64,000 nucleotides of DNA from Rhea pennata (taxonomy: Eukaryota > Chordata > Aves > Rheiformes > Rheidae): the NCBI RefSeq assembly GCF_028389875.1, contig NC_084668.1, positions 18,495,993-18,559,992 of the forward strand. Direction: 5' to 3'. Below are positions 15,401 to 24,054 of the stretch, piece after piece; positions within the stretch are counted from its first letter, which is position 1; each line of letters begins with the position of its first letter. The translations under genes were made by a program, and so were the position numbers. The notes under the pieces are model-generated. The model had not been told where the DNA came from. It saw nothing but the letters and a program-made list of their open reading frames with translations, and ran no database searches.

Positions 15401-16627
15401 TGGAAGGGAAGTAAACTTGTAATCCAAAACAGCACGCTGTCCTCAAATTATTAACAAAGGTCAGAGATACTTTTACTTAGGAAAAAGAAGACAAGCAATA
15501 CCTACCGGCATTTGGGCAAAACCCCCATTTTTCATCCTGTTCATAGTGACTTGTTGTGGCACACCAGTTAAATTCCTTTCCATCTCTTGTACATTCATAA
15601 TACCACTTGTTGTTGTACTTAAATGGAAAAACGCATGGGAAACCAAAAGAATTTCCCAGCAAGGTGTATGTTTCTGTAATAAATGAAATGCAGAGTTTAG
15701 AAGAATATATTCAAAGAGATTTTCTGCCTTGAATTTCATTATTTTTGTTATTAACAGCGACAATAACAAAATGTCTCTTTAAGGTTATTTGTTGACTTAA
15801 ATTAATGCTTGATACCACAGCATTATTACAAATATAAGCAGCATAACTTCAGTGAGCAGAATTCTGAAAGACTAGTTTAAGAAATCAGTCATCGTTGAAA
15901 AAGGCACATTCTCAGGACGTACTACAGTAAAAAAGGGAAAAAAAGAACAATTATCATACAAAAATCTGCATTTACACTAGAGAATAACTACATAAAACAA
16001 CAGAAGAATCAGGACATGCTCAAATGCAGGCTATCTACTTACTTGTAACTCTTCTGAGACAAACAAACAATTTAGTATGATTCGCCCTGCCCCTCCCACT
16101 CTTATTAATGAATTTCTAACTTTTTTTCCTTTCTCTTTGTTATTCTATGGGAAAGGAAATGTGAAAGAAATAATACTAATAAGCTTTTTAAATAAGTTTT
16201 TGTATCGTGGTGAATAATAATTTGGCTAAAGAGTAGCTGATGTTAGGCACATTTGTTTTTACATCAATCACTGACTTACAAAATACTTAAAATATTTTAT
16301 ATTTCATTTTGGGTATGAAAATATTAAAAGAATCAAGTGCAGCTGAAAGCTGTAAAAGCTTTAACTCACTGAATACTTTCTGAATCTCAAAGCACTAGCT
16401 TCTAGGAAAGGTTAAAGAACCATGATCATATTTCGACTGAAATTGTTTGCCCAAGATTCTGTGTTGATAGCCTAAAGATCAAAGTCCTTTGACTATAGAA
16501 TAAGTACATATTGCCAGTTTCCAAGAGGTTTCCACAGTTAATGTCTGTCTGTGCAGAGACACATAAAAAAAAGCAGTTTATATACTGTACTCCTTCAAAG
16601 CCTTCTGATACTAACAGGAAGAGCATA

Positions 16628-16669
<42 letters not shown>

Positions 16670-18661
16670 ATCAGGATTACATCTCTCTTGTCAGCTACCA
16701 TGCTGCTAGCTACAGAGGTGCAAAGGGTCCTGATAAGAAACCAAAGTCAATGGCTGCAATCCTCTCACCATAGTTAAATACACTTTTTTCTTTGAGAGTA
16801 GAAATCCCATTCCCCCTCTTGGGGATTCATAGGCTGGCTTCTATTTGTGTGTGCATATGCTGAGGGGGAAGGAGGGAAATAGAAATTGGAAATGAAACAG
16901 ATTTTGCCAATGCAATTGGTTTCTTTGGTCCTGGAAGTAGATTAGAAAGAAGGCCCTGCCTACGGCTGAACCTCCTCTCCAAAGGTGTCTCCTAGAGTAC
17001 TAGGAAGAAACCAGGTCTGCTTTCATCTCACCAGGCTGACATAGCAAACATGTAAGGCTTTTTGTTGATTTAAACATTTTTTCTCTGGTCTTAAGTATAA
17101 ACTCCACTAGGTTTTAAAGAAACAGTCAGCTCCCAGAGAAAAGACCTTAGCAGAGGCCATGCCCAGCTTCAAGCTCAGAGGAAACCAGCTCAGAGGCGAG
17201 AACTCTGCAACCCAAGAGCCAGCTCACACGAGCAGAGTCAACAGCTCCAGTTTGAGACGTGTTGTGCAAACGTAAGGACTTTTCCTCTATAGAAATGCTG
17301 AAGGAGAGTTTGAACTAGAGATCAAGGTACAGTCTGGCTCTGTTGCTGTTCGTGGTAAACAGGTTTATCTTAGTCCTTACATCTGGAAACTTGTTAAGGT
17401 ATGCAGGTCTTGAGATAAACTCCTACCCCTTCACTAGTTCTGCACTAGGATTAATCAAGAGCCTGATCTCTTCCCCAAAGTTTGTCATGTTCAGAGTCAG
17501 GCTTTGAATATCACAAAAAGATGGTTAATGCCAACTGGAATTTCAGGTTGATTTTCAGTGATTTGAATTCCAAATTTTTCTTTTTCTTTGGGTCTATCTG
17601 ATGATGAAAGTTGCAGGACAGGAAACAACATATCTTTAGTTCAGCTTTTTGTTTTATAGAGAATTTGAAGTGGCCATTTCCTGATTTGCAAGTGTACAAG
17701 TAGAGTTTTTGTGTCCATATAACAGAAGAACACACTGTGCAAGGGGTTTTTCTCCTCTTCTTAATTATTGCCATACAGAAAAGAAGAAATTTAGAGTCTC
17801 AAAGCACAATACAGACTGGAAGAGATGGTAAACATCTGATCTTGCTTCAAAAGAACTTTTGAAAAATGTTCCCACACACATTTCTATGACAACATTTTAT
17901 TTTTACCTTGAAATGGATGTTCACAAAGGTCTTCATCATAGGACATGTACTGCTTCCATTGATGATTTGACTTTTTTTTTGCCACAATGTGTTTGCTGTT
18001 TTCAACAGCTAATTTGTACTCTGATACGCCAACTAGCGCTCTTCCATCGCAGTTCCACCATAATGAATACTGAGTTGAATCACATTCGAGCATACTTAAC
18101 GGCTGTTCCGGTCTATTGATGTTCAGTCCTAGACAAGTACTTCTGCCTATGTTGAAAAGGCGACGATTAGACACCCATTTCCATAGCATATATTTTGAGA
18201 GTTGATTGCAGTCTTCTAGAACAAGGCCAGCTGTATCTGCTTTAATGCACAGGTTGGAGTCTTCACTTTGGATAATAAATATCCCTTTATCTGTGGGGGG
18301 AGGCGGAAAAAGACTTTCATTTTGTAAAATTTTCTAGATGGATGTATATTACTACTGCAAGACAAATGTTTTAGTTGCAGCTACTCATCAAGAACACTGA
18401 AAATACCCATCAAAATAAATGGTACTTCAAAAAGAAGACTGGTCTAAATTTGTGGTGGCCATACTTTACTGCCAATTGCATGCTAATGATTTTATTTTTA
18501 AAGCACACCTACTTAAGTCATTAATGATTTTCAGCATCTACCTGAAACACTTTAAGAGAGCTCAACTTTTAACATTTGCAAGATCAGAAAAATAAAGCTA
18601 TGTACTATTTCTAAAATTCCATATCCAAAAAATGGGGTGCCCAAAAACATTAGCCATTCTC

Positions 18662-18693
<32 letters not shown>

Positions 18694-21600
18694 GAAAGCA
18701 CTGGTTACCAAGAAATACTCAGTAATGAAGAATACAGGTTCAAGTGTTACAGCAAGTCCAACGGAAGTGATACCGTATGTTGTAAAATAACCTTCTATAG
18801 AAAGTAAAAGAAGTGAGATTATGAAAGCCAAAACATTTAAGGCTGAAATGGCCATACTCTGTACCATACTCATTCTTCACTCTCTGCATCTCTAGAGACG
18901 GAAAACTTATTTTGCATCATAAATAAGATACAAAAAGTAGAATTTATCTCAATCATGACAAGTAGTGGCCCAGAGTTAGTTTTAACTATTGGATACATAT
19001 TTTTCATCCATACATGACTATCCCAGGGCACACCAGATGTCATGGGGTTTAGCCTGACATTCCAGCTTTCTTGGAGTCATATAGAAATGCACTTAACTAT
19101 GTGACATCACACTGTAAGCATGTGAACAAAACTCAGCCGCTTTTATGTTTTGGAAACAAATGTCTAACTGAGTACATACACTGAAAAATGAGAAGGTTTG
19201 AGGAACTGGAAATCAGCAAAAGATGAACCTCTATCGGTTTAATCATATCCTTTAGCATGAAATCCTATGGTAGTTAACCCATGGAGTTCATCTCACATCA
19301 CAGGGGAGAAACTTATTTTATGCCTCATGAGATTATTTGTTGAAAACCTGAGTAGCTATTTAGCCTTGAAATTTTACAATGATTTCTCCACATTTGCTCC
19401 ACACGTTGTAATTAACGAATTGCATCACCCTAGCCCTAGCAACCCTAGCATCCTGAAGCAGTAGCAGCAGTAATAATAAAATCTTTCAAAACAAAATAGT
19501 CCACATGTGAAGTATGAGACACAGAGGCACACCCGGATCCTGGGTCCAGTGCACTGCATACCTTAAGTCCAGGTGTAGCGTTAAAAAATAAAGATTTTTC
19601 AGCCCACAGCAGGACAGTGCTGTGTAATACAGTCAGGAGACGGAGCTCACCTATGCGAGATGCACATGGCAAACAGGACAGACCAAAGTTAGGGAGCGGG
19701 GCTCAGTTAGAGATCCTGCCCAGAGCACGCGGAGCAATCTGACTTGCATAGAGGACAGAAAGCTGCACCTCCAACACAACAGGCGCTGTTTTTCTCATGG
19801 CCACTAGCTACCTGTAGCTTCTGATGTGCAGTAGCTTGGACAAGCCATTTGGACTGGCAGTGGCTGAGAATAAGATGGCTGCATGGGAGCTCCTAGTGCT
19901 AACACTGTAATGGCATTTCCCAAGCATCTCTGAGCTGCCTTACGTTAAATACTCCACTGCTGAGGTGCTTTTCCTGTGTTCTTTTAGCAGCCCACCCTAT
20001 TCCTGCAGCTACGTGTCTGAGCTCACTGAAAAAAACAGACCATGCTTTGTGCCAGATGCTCTGTTTGGGCCTTTGCATTTGAGTTTTCTTTGAAGCTCTG
20101 TCTGCGCTGGCTTCAACCGTCTTATCCCACCCAATCCTCCATGCCACACTGCTGGCATGGTCTCTATCTACAGGCACAGACTCTATGGACAGAAAAGGGT
20201 TTTGTCTCTAATACTAGGGAATAACTTTTCTCTTTTACAGCACTGAAAACAGTTCCTTCAGCAGTCTTATCTTGGTGACCAACAAACTAGGCAGTTAATT
20301 TGCTAAAGAAGAGGGAACTGAGGTGTCATTAGCACCAGCAAACACTGATTAATAAGGTTAATTCACTGTGATACTGGGACTCACACCTAAAGTTCTCACA
20401 CAAACTTTGAACAGGATGGTCTTGCTTACCAGTGGCTTCCAGTCAGCAAGTCCTAACCTATCTCCACTCCCGTGTATAGCACACAGCAGCTCCTCCAGGG
20501 CGAGGGGAAAGGGGACACAAAAAAAACCACGCAGAGACGAGGGACTTTCCACCCTGAATACGCAAAAAGCATTTGGATGCCTCTGTCTATAAGGCTCTTA
20601 AGAACTGTAACAGCTGCTGGGAAAAGATAAGAGTCTTTAAAAAACTAAATAAATAACCCAGATGTAGGATGTGAACCACCATGCTTTCCTTTGTCGCTCT
20701 ACAGCCACTTTACGCCAAGAGTGGCCAGACCAGAACTCCAGAGCCACAGAGGCCGGTTCCAAACGTGGTTTCCGCCACCCAACTACACAACGCGGCCGCA
20801 GGAACGCGGTCCTGGCACGGAGGCTGCGAGGTAAGTGCCGGCGCAGGGGGTAAGCCGGGCTCGCGAGCTGGTGGGCTCGCAACGAGCCCCGCAGGGGCCC
20901 AGCTCAGCCCGCTCCTGCTGCGGGGCGGCGTCAGGCCGAGGCCACCGCTCCCGGGACCCCCTCGCGTACTGCTCCGGGCCTCAGGGAGGATGCCTGCTCC
21001 CACAGCCCTGCAGCGAGGAGCCTCCAGGGGCAGCTCACCAGGCCCAACGGGAAACGGGGTTATCCTATGCTTTAGCGTATGACAGGGCAGAGGGAGCCTG
21101 CTGGCAGCAACCCTCTGCTCCCAGCACCCGGGCCTGCTCCCTACAAGGAAAAGGCGACAGAAACCAAAGAAAGGTCCAGACGCGCGGGCTCGCTCGAGCG
21201 AGCGGCCACGGGCAGAGCGCCGACAGCGGAGGAGCCTCTCCGAGTTCCTGTTTACTTAGGTTCAGTACTGCATAAAGAAGCACGACAAAACCAGGAGTAC
21301 AAACTATCTTTGTTTCCTTCCTTCCCTCCTTCCTCCTCACCTCCCACTTCCTTCCCCCCCTAAAAAAGCAGCAGTGGGAATTGCTTATGTGGTAAGGAGG
21401 GAAATCGCTGGAATTTATCAGGATCCTGGAAAACTCATCCGTATTCCCCCCCGGGGAGAGGAGGGCACCAGGCAGCGGCAGGTCCCTAAAACCCCCCGGA
21501 ACACGGGAGGGCAGCGCAGCGGGACGGCTCCCTCCGAGGCCCGCCCGGGTCAGCCCGGGCAGCCCCCCTCCGCCCCTCGCTCCTCCCGAGCCCGTCGCGC

Positions 21601-21878
21601 AGGGCGGGCGGCACCGCCAGCCTGCCCAGACCCCCCGAGCCCGCAGCCAGGCTGCGCGCGGTGCCAGCGGCACCCCCGGCCCGGCCCGCAGACCGCCTCC
21701 GGGCTCCGGGCTCCGGCAGCGGGCGCAAGCGCGCCGCCGCCCCCGCCCCGCGGGCAGCGCGGCCGCCTCACTCACTCCGCAGGGAGGGCAGCTCGTCGCG
21801 GCTGAGGGCGGCGGGCTCCCGCGCCAGGCCGCGGCCGCCGAGCAGCAGGCAGCACGCCAGCAGCCGCGCGCCCAGCAT
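320..21878 (-). CDS. PLA2R1: PLA2R1 (M-type phospholipase A2 receptor; avian FcRY orthologue), exons 1-11, 3' part outside window
   Basis: Type I endocytic receptor of the mannose-receptor family. Coding exons on the minus strand: 21878-21776, 18290-17907, 15673-15506, 14468-14295, 14038-13925, 13279-13136, 12125-11937, 10248-10091, 8676-8569, 2687-2575, 489-320. They join in frame to 1825 nt, about 608 residues. Domain order is signal peptide (about 1-20), cysteine-rich ricin-type domain (38-160), fibronectin II (165-217), CTLD1 (222-350), CTLD2 (372-497) and the start of CTLD3 (515-608). CTLD3 opens with GWERHGGFCYKID and the strand reads NRFEQAF across the exon 10/11 junction, as I recall for PLA2R1 rather than MRC1 or LY75. 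Adjacent ITGB6 gives the synteny expected for PLA2R1. The family has eight CTLDs, a membrane span and a short tail; these should lie left of position 320. Known: mammalian PLA2R1 binds secreted PLA2; the chicken orthologue binds IgY in yolk sac. No frameshift or internal stop was seen. Confidence 0.94.
490..2574 (-). other. PLA2R1 intron 10
   Basis: AT-rich intronic sequence. I see no exon, no recognisable repeat and no conserved open frame; the short open frames here lack domain motifs. Confidence 0.6.
2575..2687 (-). CDS. PLA2R1: PLA2R1 exon 10: CTLD3, first part
   Basis: Acceptor TTTTAAG before 2687, donor ACAG|GTAG after 2575; 113 nt, phase 0 to 2. It encodes GWERHGGFCYKID, RSFEHASSGYFCPPALVSV and TNR. 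It is separated from exon 9 by a 5.9-kb intron. The exon 10/11 junction creates the Arg codon of NRFEQAF. Confidence 0.93.
3190..3262. repeat. Ancient amniote repeat trace
   Basis: The phrase CTGAAGCCAGTGG... followed by CCATTGACTATATGGAGCTGGG resembles a widespread degenerate amniote repeat whose core reads roughly 'tgaagtcaatggg...ccattgacttcaatggg'. The match is from memory of that pattern and the family cannot be named. Confidence 0.3.
5562..5585 (+). repeat. Poly-A tract (24 A)
   Basis: Uninterrupted run of 24 A immediately 5' of the CR1-like remnant; a simple repeat likely to vary in length. Confidence 0.9.
5590..6480 (+). mobile_element. Old CR1-like LINE remnant (3' end of ORF2 and UTR)
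   Basis: Degenerate plus-strand sequence in intron 9. Around 5670-5715 it reads like the conserved segment 'CNVDKYEVIYMG' of CR1 ORF2. Around 6080-6290 it shows the tail pattern: GAGGTCTACAAAA, CAAGACCTAGGGG, TTCACATGAGTTCAAGAGGAAATTGGACAAG. Near 6435 it has GGCTAGATGGACCATTATTCTGA, typical of the CR1 3' UTR. Frames are broken throughout. Boundaries are approximate. Confidence 0.7.
8569..8676 (-). CDS. PLA2R1: PLA2R1 exon 9: CTLD2 end and linker to CTLD3
   Basis: Acceptor TTCTTAG before 8676, donor AGAG|GTAAGG after 8569; 108 nt, phase 0 to 0. It encodes EGHWKVKKCEDRSFYVCKK, closing CTLD2 with its last two cysteines, then an acidic/serine linker ending KCPE, where the first CTLD3 cysteine begins. 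Confidence 0.92.
8677..10090 (-). other. PLA2R1 intron 8
   Basis: AT-rich. A short alternating purine/pyrimidine stretch (ATGCATGTATACACACACAC) lies near 8720-8740. Nothing else recognised. Confidence 0.6.
10091..10248 (-). CDS. PLA2R1: PLA2R1 exon 8: CTLD2, middle part
   Basis: Acceptor CTTCTAG before 10248, donor ATCT|GTAAGT after 10091; 158 nt, phase 1 to 0. It encodes TETWIGLYSN and FSNWHNQEPN, then QLCVSAQGS. There are two possible glycosylation sequons (NVT, NST). The EPN triplet resembles the mannose/calcium motif, but the partner WND is absent in the next exon. Confidence 0.93.
10249..11936 (-). other. PLA2R1 intron 7
   Basis: No exon or nameable repeat seen. Several short open frames are present but none shows a domain motif. 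Confidence 0.6.
11937..12125 (-). CDS. PLA2R1: PLA2R1 exon 7: CTLD2, first part
   Basis: Acceptor ATTAAAAG before 12125, donor CATG|GTGAGT after 11937; 189 nt (63 codons), phase 1 to 1. It encodes CDAGWYPYNRNCYRL followed by EKSWSDACISC and LISISSMADAELLLNLL, a clear CTLD opening. The acceptor has a rather A-rich upstream tract, but the phase and homology leave little doubt. Confidence 0.93.
12126..13135 (-). other. PLA2R1 intron 6
   Basis: AT-rich intronic sequence between exons 6 and 7; nothing recognised. Confidence 0.6.
13136..13279 (-). CDS. PLA2R1: PLA2R1 exon 6: CTLD1, C-terminal part and linker
   Basis: Acceptor TTGCAG before 13279, donor TTGG|GTAAGT after 13136; 144 nt, phase 1 to 1. 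It supplies the last two conserved CTLD cysteines (HCAVINS, SYLCESGLPFVCKK) and a linker with one NKT glycosylation sequon towards CTLD2. Confidence 0.93.
13925..14038 (-). CDS. PLA2R1: PLA2R1 exon 5: CTLD1, middle part
   Basis: Acceptor TTTCAG before 14038, donor ATCAG|GTAC after 13925; 114 nt, phase 1 to 1. It encodes IVLWTGLNRLEEDAGWQWSD and APLVFVNW, the WIGL and WxW...NW landmarks of a CTLD. No EPN or QPD calcium/sugar-binding triplet is present, as usual for PLA2R1 CTLD1. Confidence 0.93.
14295..14468 (-). CDS. PLA2R1: PLA2R1 exon 4: CTLD1, first part
   Basis: Acceptor GAGCAG before 14468, donor AGCA|GTGAGT after 14295; 174 nt, phase 1 to 1. It encodes the start of a C-type lectin-like fold: ICYQFN, then LPWSEARIACQMQGGDLLSI and EEQNYI. 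This is the strand 1/helix 1/helix 2 pattern of CTLDs with the first conserved cysteines. Confidence 0.94.
15506..15673 (-). CDS. PLA2R1: PLA2R1 exon 3: fibronectin type II domain
   Basis: Acceptor TTACAG before 15673, donor CCG|GTAGGT after 15506; 168 nt (56 codons), phase 1 to 1. The translation carries all fibronectin II hallmarks: GFPCVFPFKYNNKWYYEC, then FNWCATT, then EKWGFCPNA, with four cysteines in the usual spacing. This domain is a collagen-binding module in the mannose-receptor family. Confidence 0.95.
15674..17906 (-). other. PLA2R1 intron 2
   Basis: Contains the longest homopolymer of the window, 37 A at 16631-16667. The rest shows no exon or nameable repeat. Confidence 0.6.
16631..16667 (+). 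repeat. Poly-A tract (37 A)
   Basis: Uninterrupted run of 37 A on the plus strand. It could be the tail of a retrocopy, but I recognise no gene body upstream, so it is listed as a simple repeat. Confidence 0.9.
17907..18290 (-). CDS. PLA2R1: PLA2R1 exon 2: cysteine-rich (ricin B-type) domain
   Basis: The acceptor is a pyrimidine tract plus CACAG before 18290 and the donor is CAAG|GTAAAA after 17907. Length is 384 nt (128 codons), phase 1 to 1. The translation starts NKGIFIIQSEDSNLCIKAD, has Trp-rich beta-trefoil repeats (YMLWKW, YSLWWNCD) and ends near DLCEHPFQ. This is the N-terminal CysR domain of the mannose-receptor family. In MRC1 this domain binds sulfated sugars; in PLA2R1 it is part of the compact N-terminal ligand-binding region. 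Confidence 0.94.
18662..18684 (+). repeat. Poly-A tract (23 A)
   Basis: Run of 23 A followed by an A/G-rich stretch to about 18698. Confidence 0.9.
21306..21360 (+). repeat. Polypyrimidine tract in CpG island
   Basis: Nearly pure C/T sequence made of TTCC and CCTCC units ending in seven C. On the transcribed strand it reads as a purine tract about 400 nt downstream of the exon 1 donor. Confidence 0.8.
21776..21878 (-). CDS. PLA2R1: PLA2R1 exon 1: start codon and signal peptide
   Basis: ATG at 21878-21876 with G at -3. The first residues, MLGARLLACCLLLGGRGLA, are a typical cleaved signal peptide with a leucine/cysteine-rich core. The donor reads GGA|GTGAGT after 21776, giving 103 coding nt and phase 1. 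That phase fits exon 2 exactly. The frame stays open upstream to an ATG at 22115, but that extension is proline/arginine-rich low complexity from CpG-island sequence, so I chose the ATG directly before the hydrophobic core. Confidence 0.88.
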
Positions 21879-22032
21879 CGCCGCGGCGCGGCCCGGCGCG
21901 GCTCGGCGCGGCTCCCGCTCCTCTCCGCGCCGCGGCAGCGGCCCCGCGGAGCCCGGCCCCGCCGAGGGCGGAGGAGCGACCCCACCCCGGCGGGGAGGAG
22001 GGGCGGCGCGGCCGCGGCGGGCGGCGGCCCGA

Positions 22033-22060
22033 GGGGGCCGCCCGGGGGCCTGGGGTCGGG
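22033..22060 (+). other. G-quadruplex motif upstream of PLA2R1 ATG
   Basis: Four guanine runs of 5, 5, 4 and 3 with loops of 6, 3 and 2 bases satisfy the standard G3+N1-7 quadruplex pattern. It lies about 155-180 bases upstream of the PLA2R1 start codon on the non-coding strand, inside the CpG island. Folding is inferred from pattern only. Confidence 0.7.
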
Positions 22061-22400
22061 CGGCCGGAAGAGCTGCGGAACCCTCGTTCAGAGCAGGGAC
22101 GTTCAGCGCTTCCAAGCCCAGTAAACTGGGTTACTTTTACTTTGAAAATCGCCAGAAAACCGCGAAACAATTCTCTGGAAATTGCTGAAATCCGCGTTGC
22201 CTAGTTCCTGCCCTGCAGCTAGCGCTGCCGCCCGCACCTCCGCACACCCGCCCGGCCGCTGGGCTCTCGGCTCGGTCAGCGCCCCCGCCCGCGTCCCCCA
22301 GAGTTTTCCCCGCCAGAGCAATCCCCGTCTCCCGCTTCGTACCACCCTTACGCGGCACGGTCCCAGCAGCTGCTGCTGAGTTCCCCTTCGTCTTACACAA

Positions 22401-23087
22401 GCCGGGAACAGCACAGGGGCATCAGAAGTGGCACCTCCAGGTTGAGGGTAGGGCAGTTTCACCGCAATCATCTTTGATCTGCTCGGGCACATTTGTGCGT
22501 TATTCTTTGTGCATCGCAGGCAAACATATAAGCTTAATATATTTTTATATGTACAAGTTTACATATAAATGTATAAAATGAATTCAGTGTCGAAGCACAA
22601 CCACAGTGTAGTCTCTATTTCCATTAACCTCTGTCCCACCTTACCCACTTCCATCATGACACAAGGAAGGAAACACAAACTGCTGGGTTTGGGGAAGCTT
22701 CGGTCGGGTAGTTTGGCAGGAGGAGGAAAGGGGAACCGCGACGCGAGGGAAGCCGAACGCTCAGCAGTGGGAAACTGGCGGTTGTTCTCCCAGCATGAGG
22801 GATGGCAACAACGTCTGGCACAGAACAGCCGAGCAGCAGAAAACGGTGCTGACCCAGCTAATCTAAAAGCCTCCTGACTTGACCAGACAGAATGGTTGCC
22901 AACGTCAGGGAATTGTGATACATTTTTCATGAAAGCTGCAAATTTCAAAAAGAGACAGATTTTTAGAGATAGGCTTGTTAATGAGCCATTTTTGAAGATC
23001 TGGCCATTCCTGAGCTGCCTCAATCCCTTCAGGACTGTGTGGCTGCCGTTTTGAGCGGGGAGCTCTGGAGAAGGGCACTCTTGCCCG
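22401..23087. other. Intergenic segment upstream of PLA2R1
   Basis: Between the CpG island and the CR1 fragment. Includes an AT-rich patch near 22520-22590. Nothing nameable seen. Confidence 0.55.
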
Positions 23088-24054
23088 ATCCCAGGGCTCA
23101 GTACTGGGTCCCATCCTGTTCAACTTTTTCATCAGTGACCTGGATGAGGGGACAGAGTGCCTCCTCAGCAAGTTTGCTGATGATACCAAGCTGGGAGGAG
23201 TGGCTGACACACCTGAGGGCTGTGCTGCCATTCAGAGAGACCTGGACAGGCTGGAGAGCTGGGCGGAGAGGAACCTCATGAGGTTCAACAAGGGCAAGTG
23301 CAGAGTCCTGCACCTAGGGAAAGATAACCCTAGGCACCAGTACAAGCTGGGGGCTGGCCTTCTGGAGAGCAGCTCTGCAGAGAAGGACCCGGGAGTGCTG
23401 GTGGATGACAAGTTGACCATGAGCCAGCAATGTGCCCTTGTGGCCAAGAAAGCCAATGGTACCCTGGGGTGCATTGGGAAGAGTGTTGCCAGCAGGTCGA
23501 GGGAGGTGACCCTGCCCCTCTACTCAGCCCTGGTGAGGCCTCATCTTGAGTACTGTGTCCAATTCTAGGCTCCCCAGTACAAGAGAGACATGGAGCTACT
23601 GGAGAGAGTCCAGTGTAGGGCTACGAAGATGATCAGAGGGCTGGAGCATCTGCCCTACGAGGAACGGCTGTGAGAGCTGGGCCTGTTCAGCCTGGCGAAG
23701 AGAAGACTGAGGGGGGATCTTATCAATGTGTACAAGTACCTGAAGGGAGAGTGTCAAGGGGACGGGGACAAACTCTTTTCAGTTGTCCCATGTGACAGGA
23801 CAAGAGGCAGTGGGCAGAAACTGAACCACAGGAAGTTCCGCCTGAAAGTGAGGGGGGATTTCTTCACTGCGAGAGTGACACAGCACTGTAAGAAGTTGCC
23901 CAGAGAGGTGGTGGAGTCTCCTTCTCTGGAGATCTTCAAGGCCCGCCTGGACGCAACCCTGTCTAACATGCTCTCAGTGCCCCTGCTGAACAAGGAGGTT
24001 GGACTAGATGATCTCCAGAGGTCCCTTCCAACCTTACCAATTCTGTGATTCTAC
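23088..24054 (+). mobile_element. 5'-truncated CR1 LINE fragment (end of ORF2 plus 3' end)
   Basis: Plus-strand CR1 non-LTR retrotransposon fragment. It begins in the reverse transcriptase at [11 protein letters not shown], keeps the catalytic-box context [11 protein letters not shown] (about 23170-23200), and continues through [28 protein letters not shown] and [19 protein letters not shown]. One reading frame runs from 23092 to 24048 with two in-frame stops, TAG at 23566 and TGA at 23671, both explicable as single base changes. The 3' end reads ATTCTGTGATTCTAC, the usual CR1 terminal repeat unit. The element is heavily 5'-truncated, as most CR1 copies are, and is not expected to be active. 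Confidence 0.95.

Larger units (their letters stand above)
13280..15505 (-). other. PLA2R1 introns 3 to 5
   Basis: Introns around exons 4 and 5 (13280-13924, 14039-14294 and 14469-15505). AT-rich; no repeat or extra exon recognised. Confidence 0.6.
18291..21775 (-). other. PLA2R1 intron 1
   Basis: The 5' third (about 20740-21775) lies inside the CpG island and contains a pyrimidine-rich plus-strand tract at 21306-21360. A 23-A run is at 18662-18684. No coding exon recognised. Confidence 0.65.
20740..22400. promoter_or_regulatory. CpG island / PLA2R1 promoter region
   Basis: About 1.7 kb of dense G+C with many CpG dinucleotides, in sharp contrast to the AT-rich DNA on both sides, centred on PLA2R1 exon 1. 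No TATA box is evident upstream of the ATG at 21878, so a CpG-type promoter with dispersed starts is likely. The exact transcription start is not visible. A guanine-quadruplex motif lies at 22033-22060. Confidence 0.85.

Noticed and set aside
16511..16777. Frame running through a poly-A tract, considered as a processed pseudogene with tail
   Set aside because: No recognisable gene body precedes the 37-A run and no target-site duplication is evident.
18598..18873. Minus-strand 91-codon frame with hydrophobic stretches in PLA2R1 intron 1, slightly MS4A-like
   Set aside because: A stop lies just upstream of its ATG, it runs into a poly-T tract read as Phe, it has no splice context and no clear family motif. 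Probably a chance hydrophobic frame.
20681..21275. Overlapping plus-strand frames of 133 and 146 codons
   Set aside because: CpG-island composition with no domain motif. The only item kept is the strong donor at 20831, reported as a finding.
21065..21985. 306-codon minus-strand frame across the CpG island
   Set aside because: Long open frames are expected in GC-rich DNA; composition is Arg/Gly/Ala/Pro-rich and it is not the frame of PLA2R1 exon 1.
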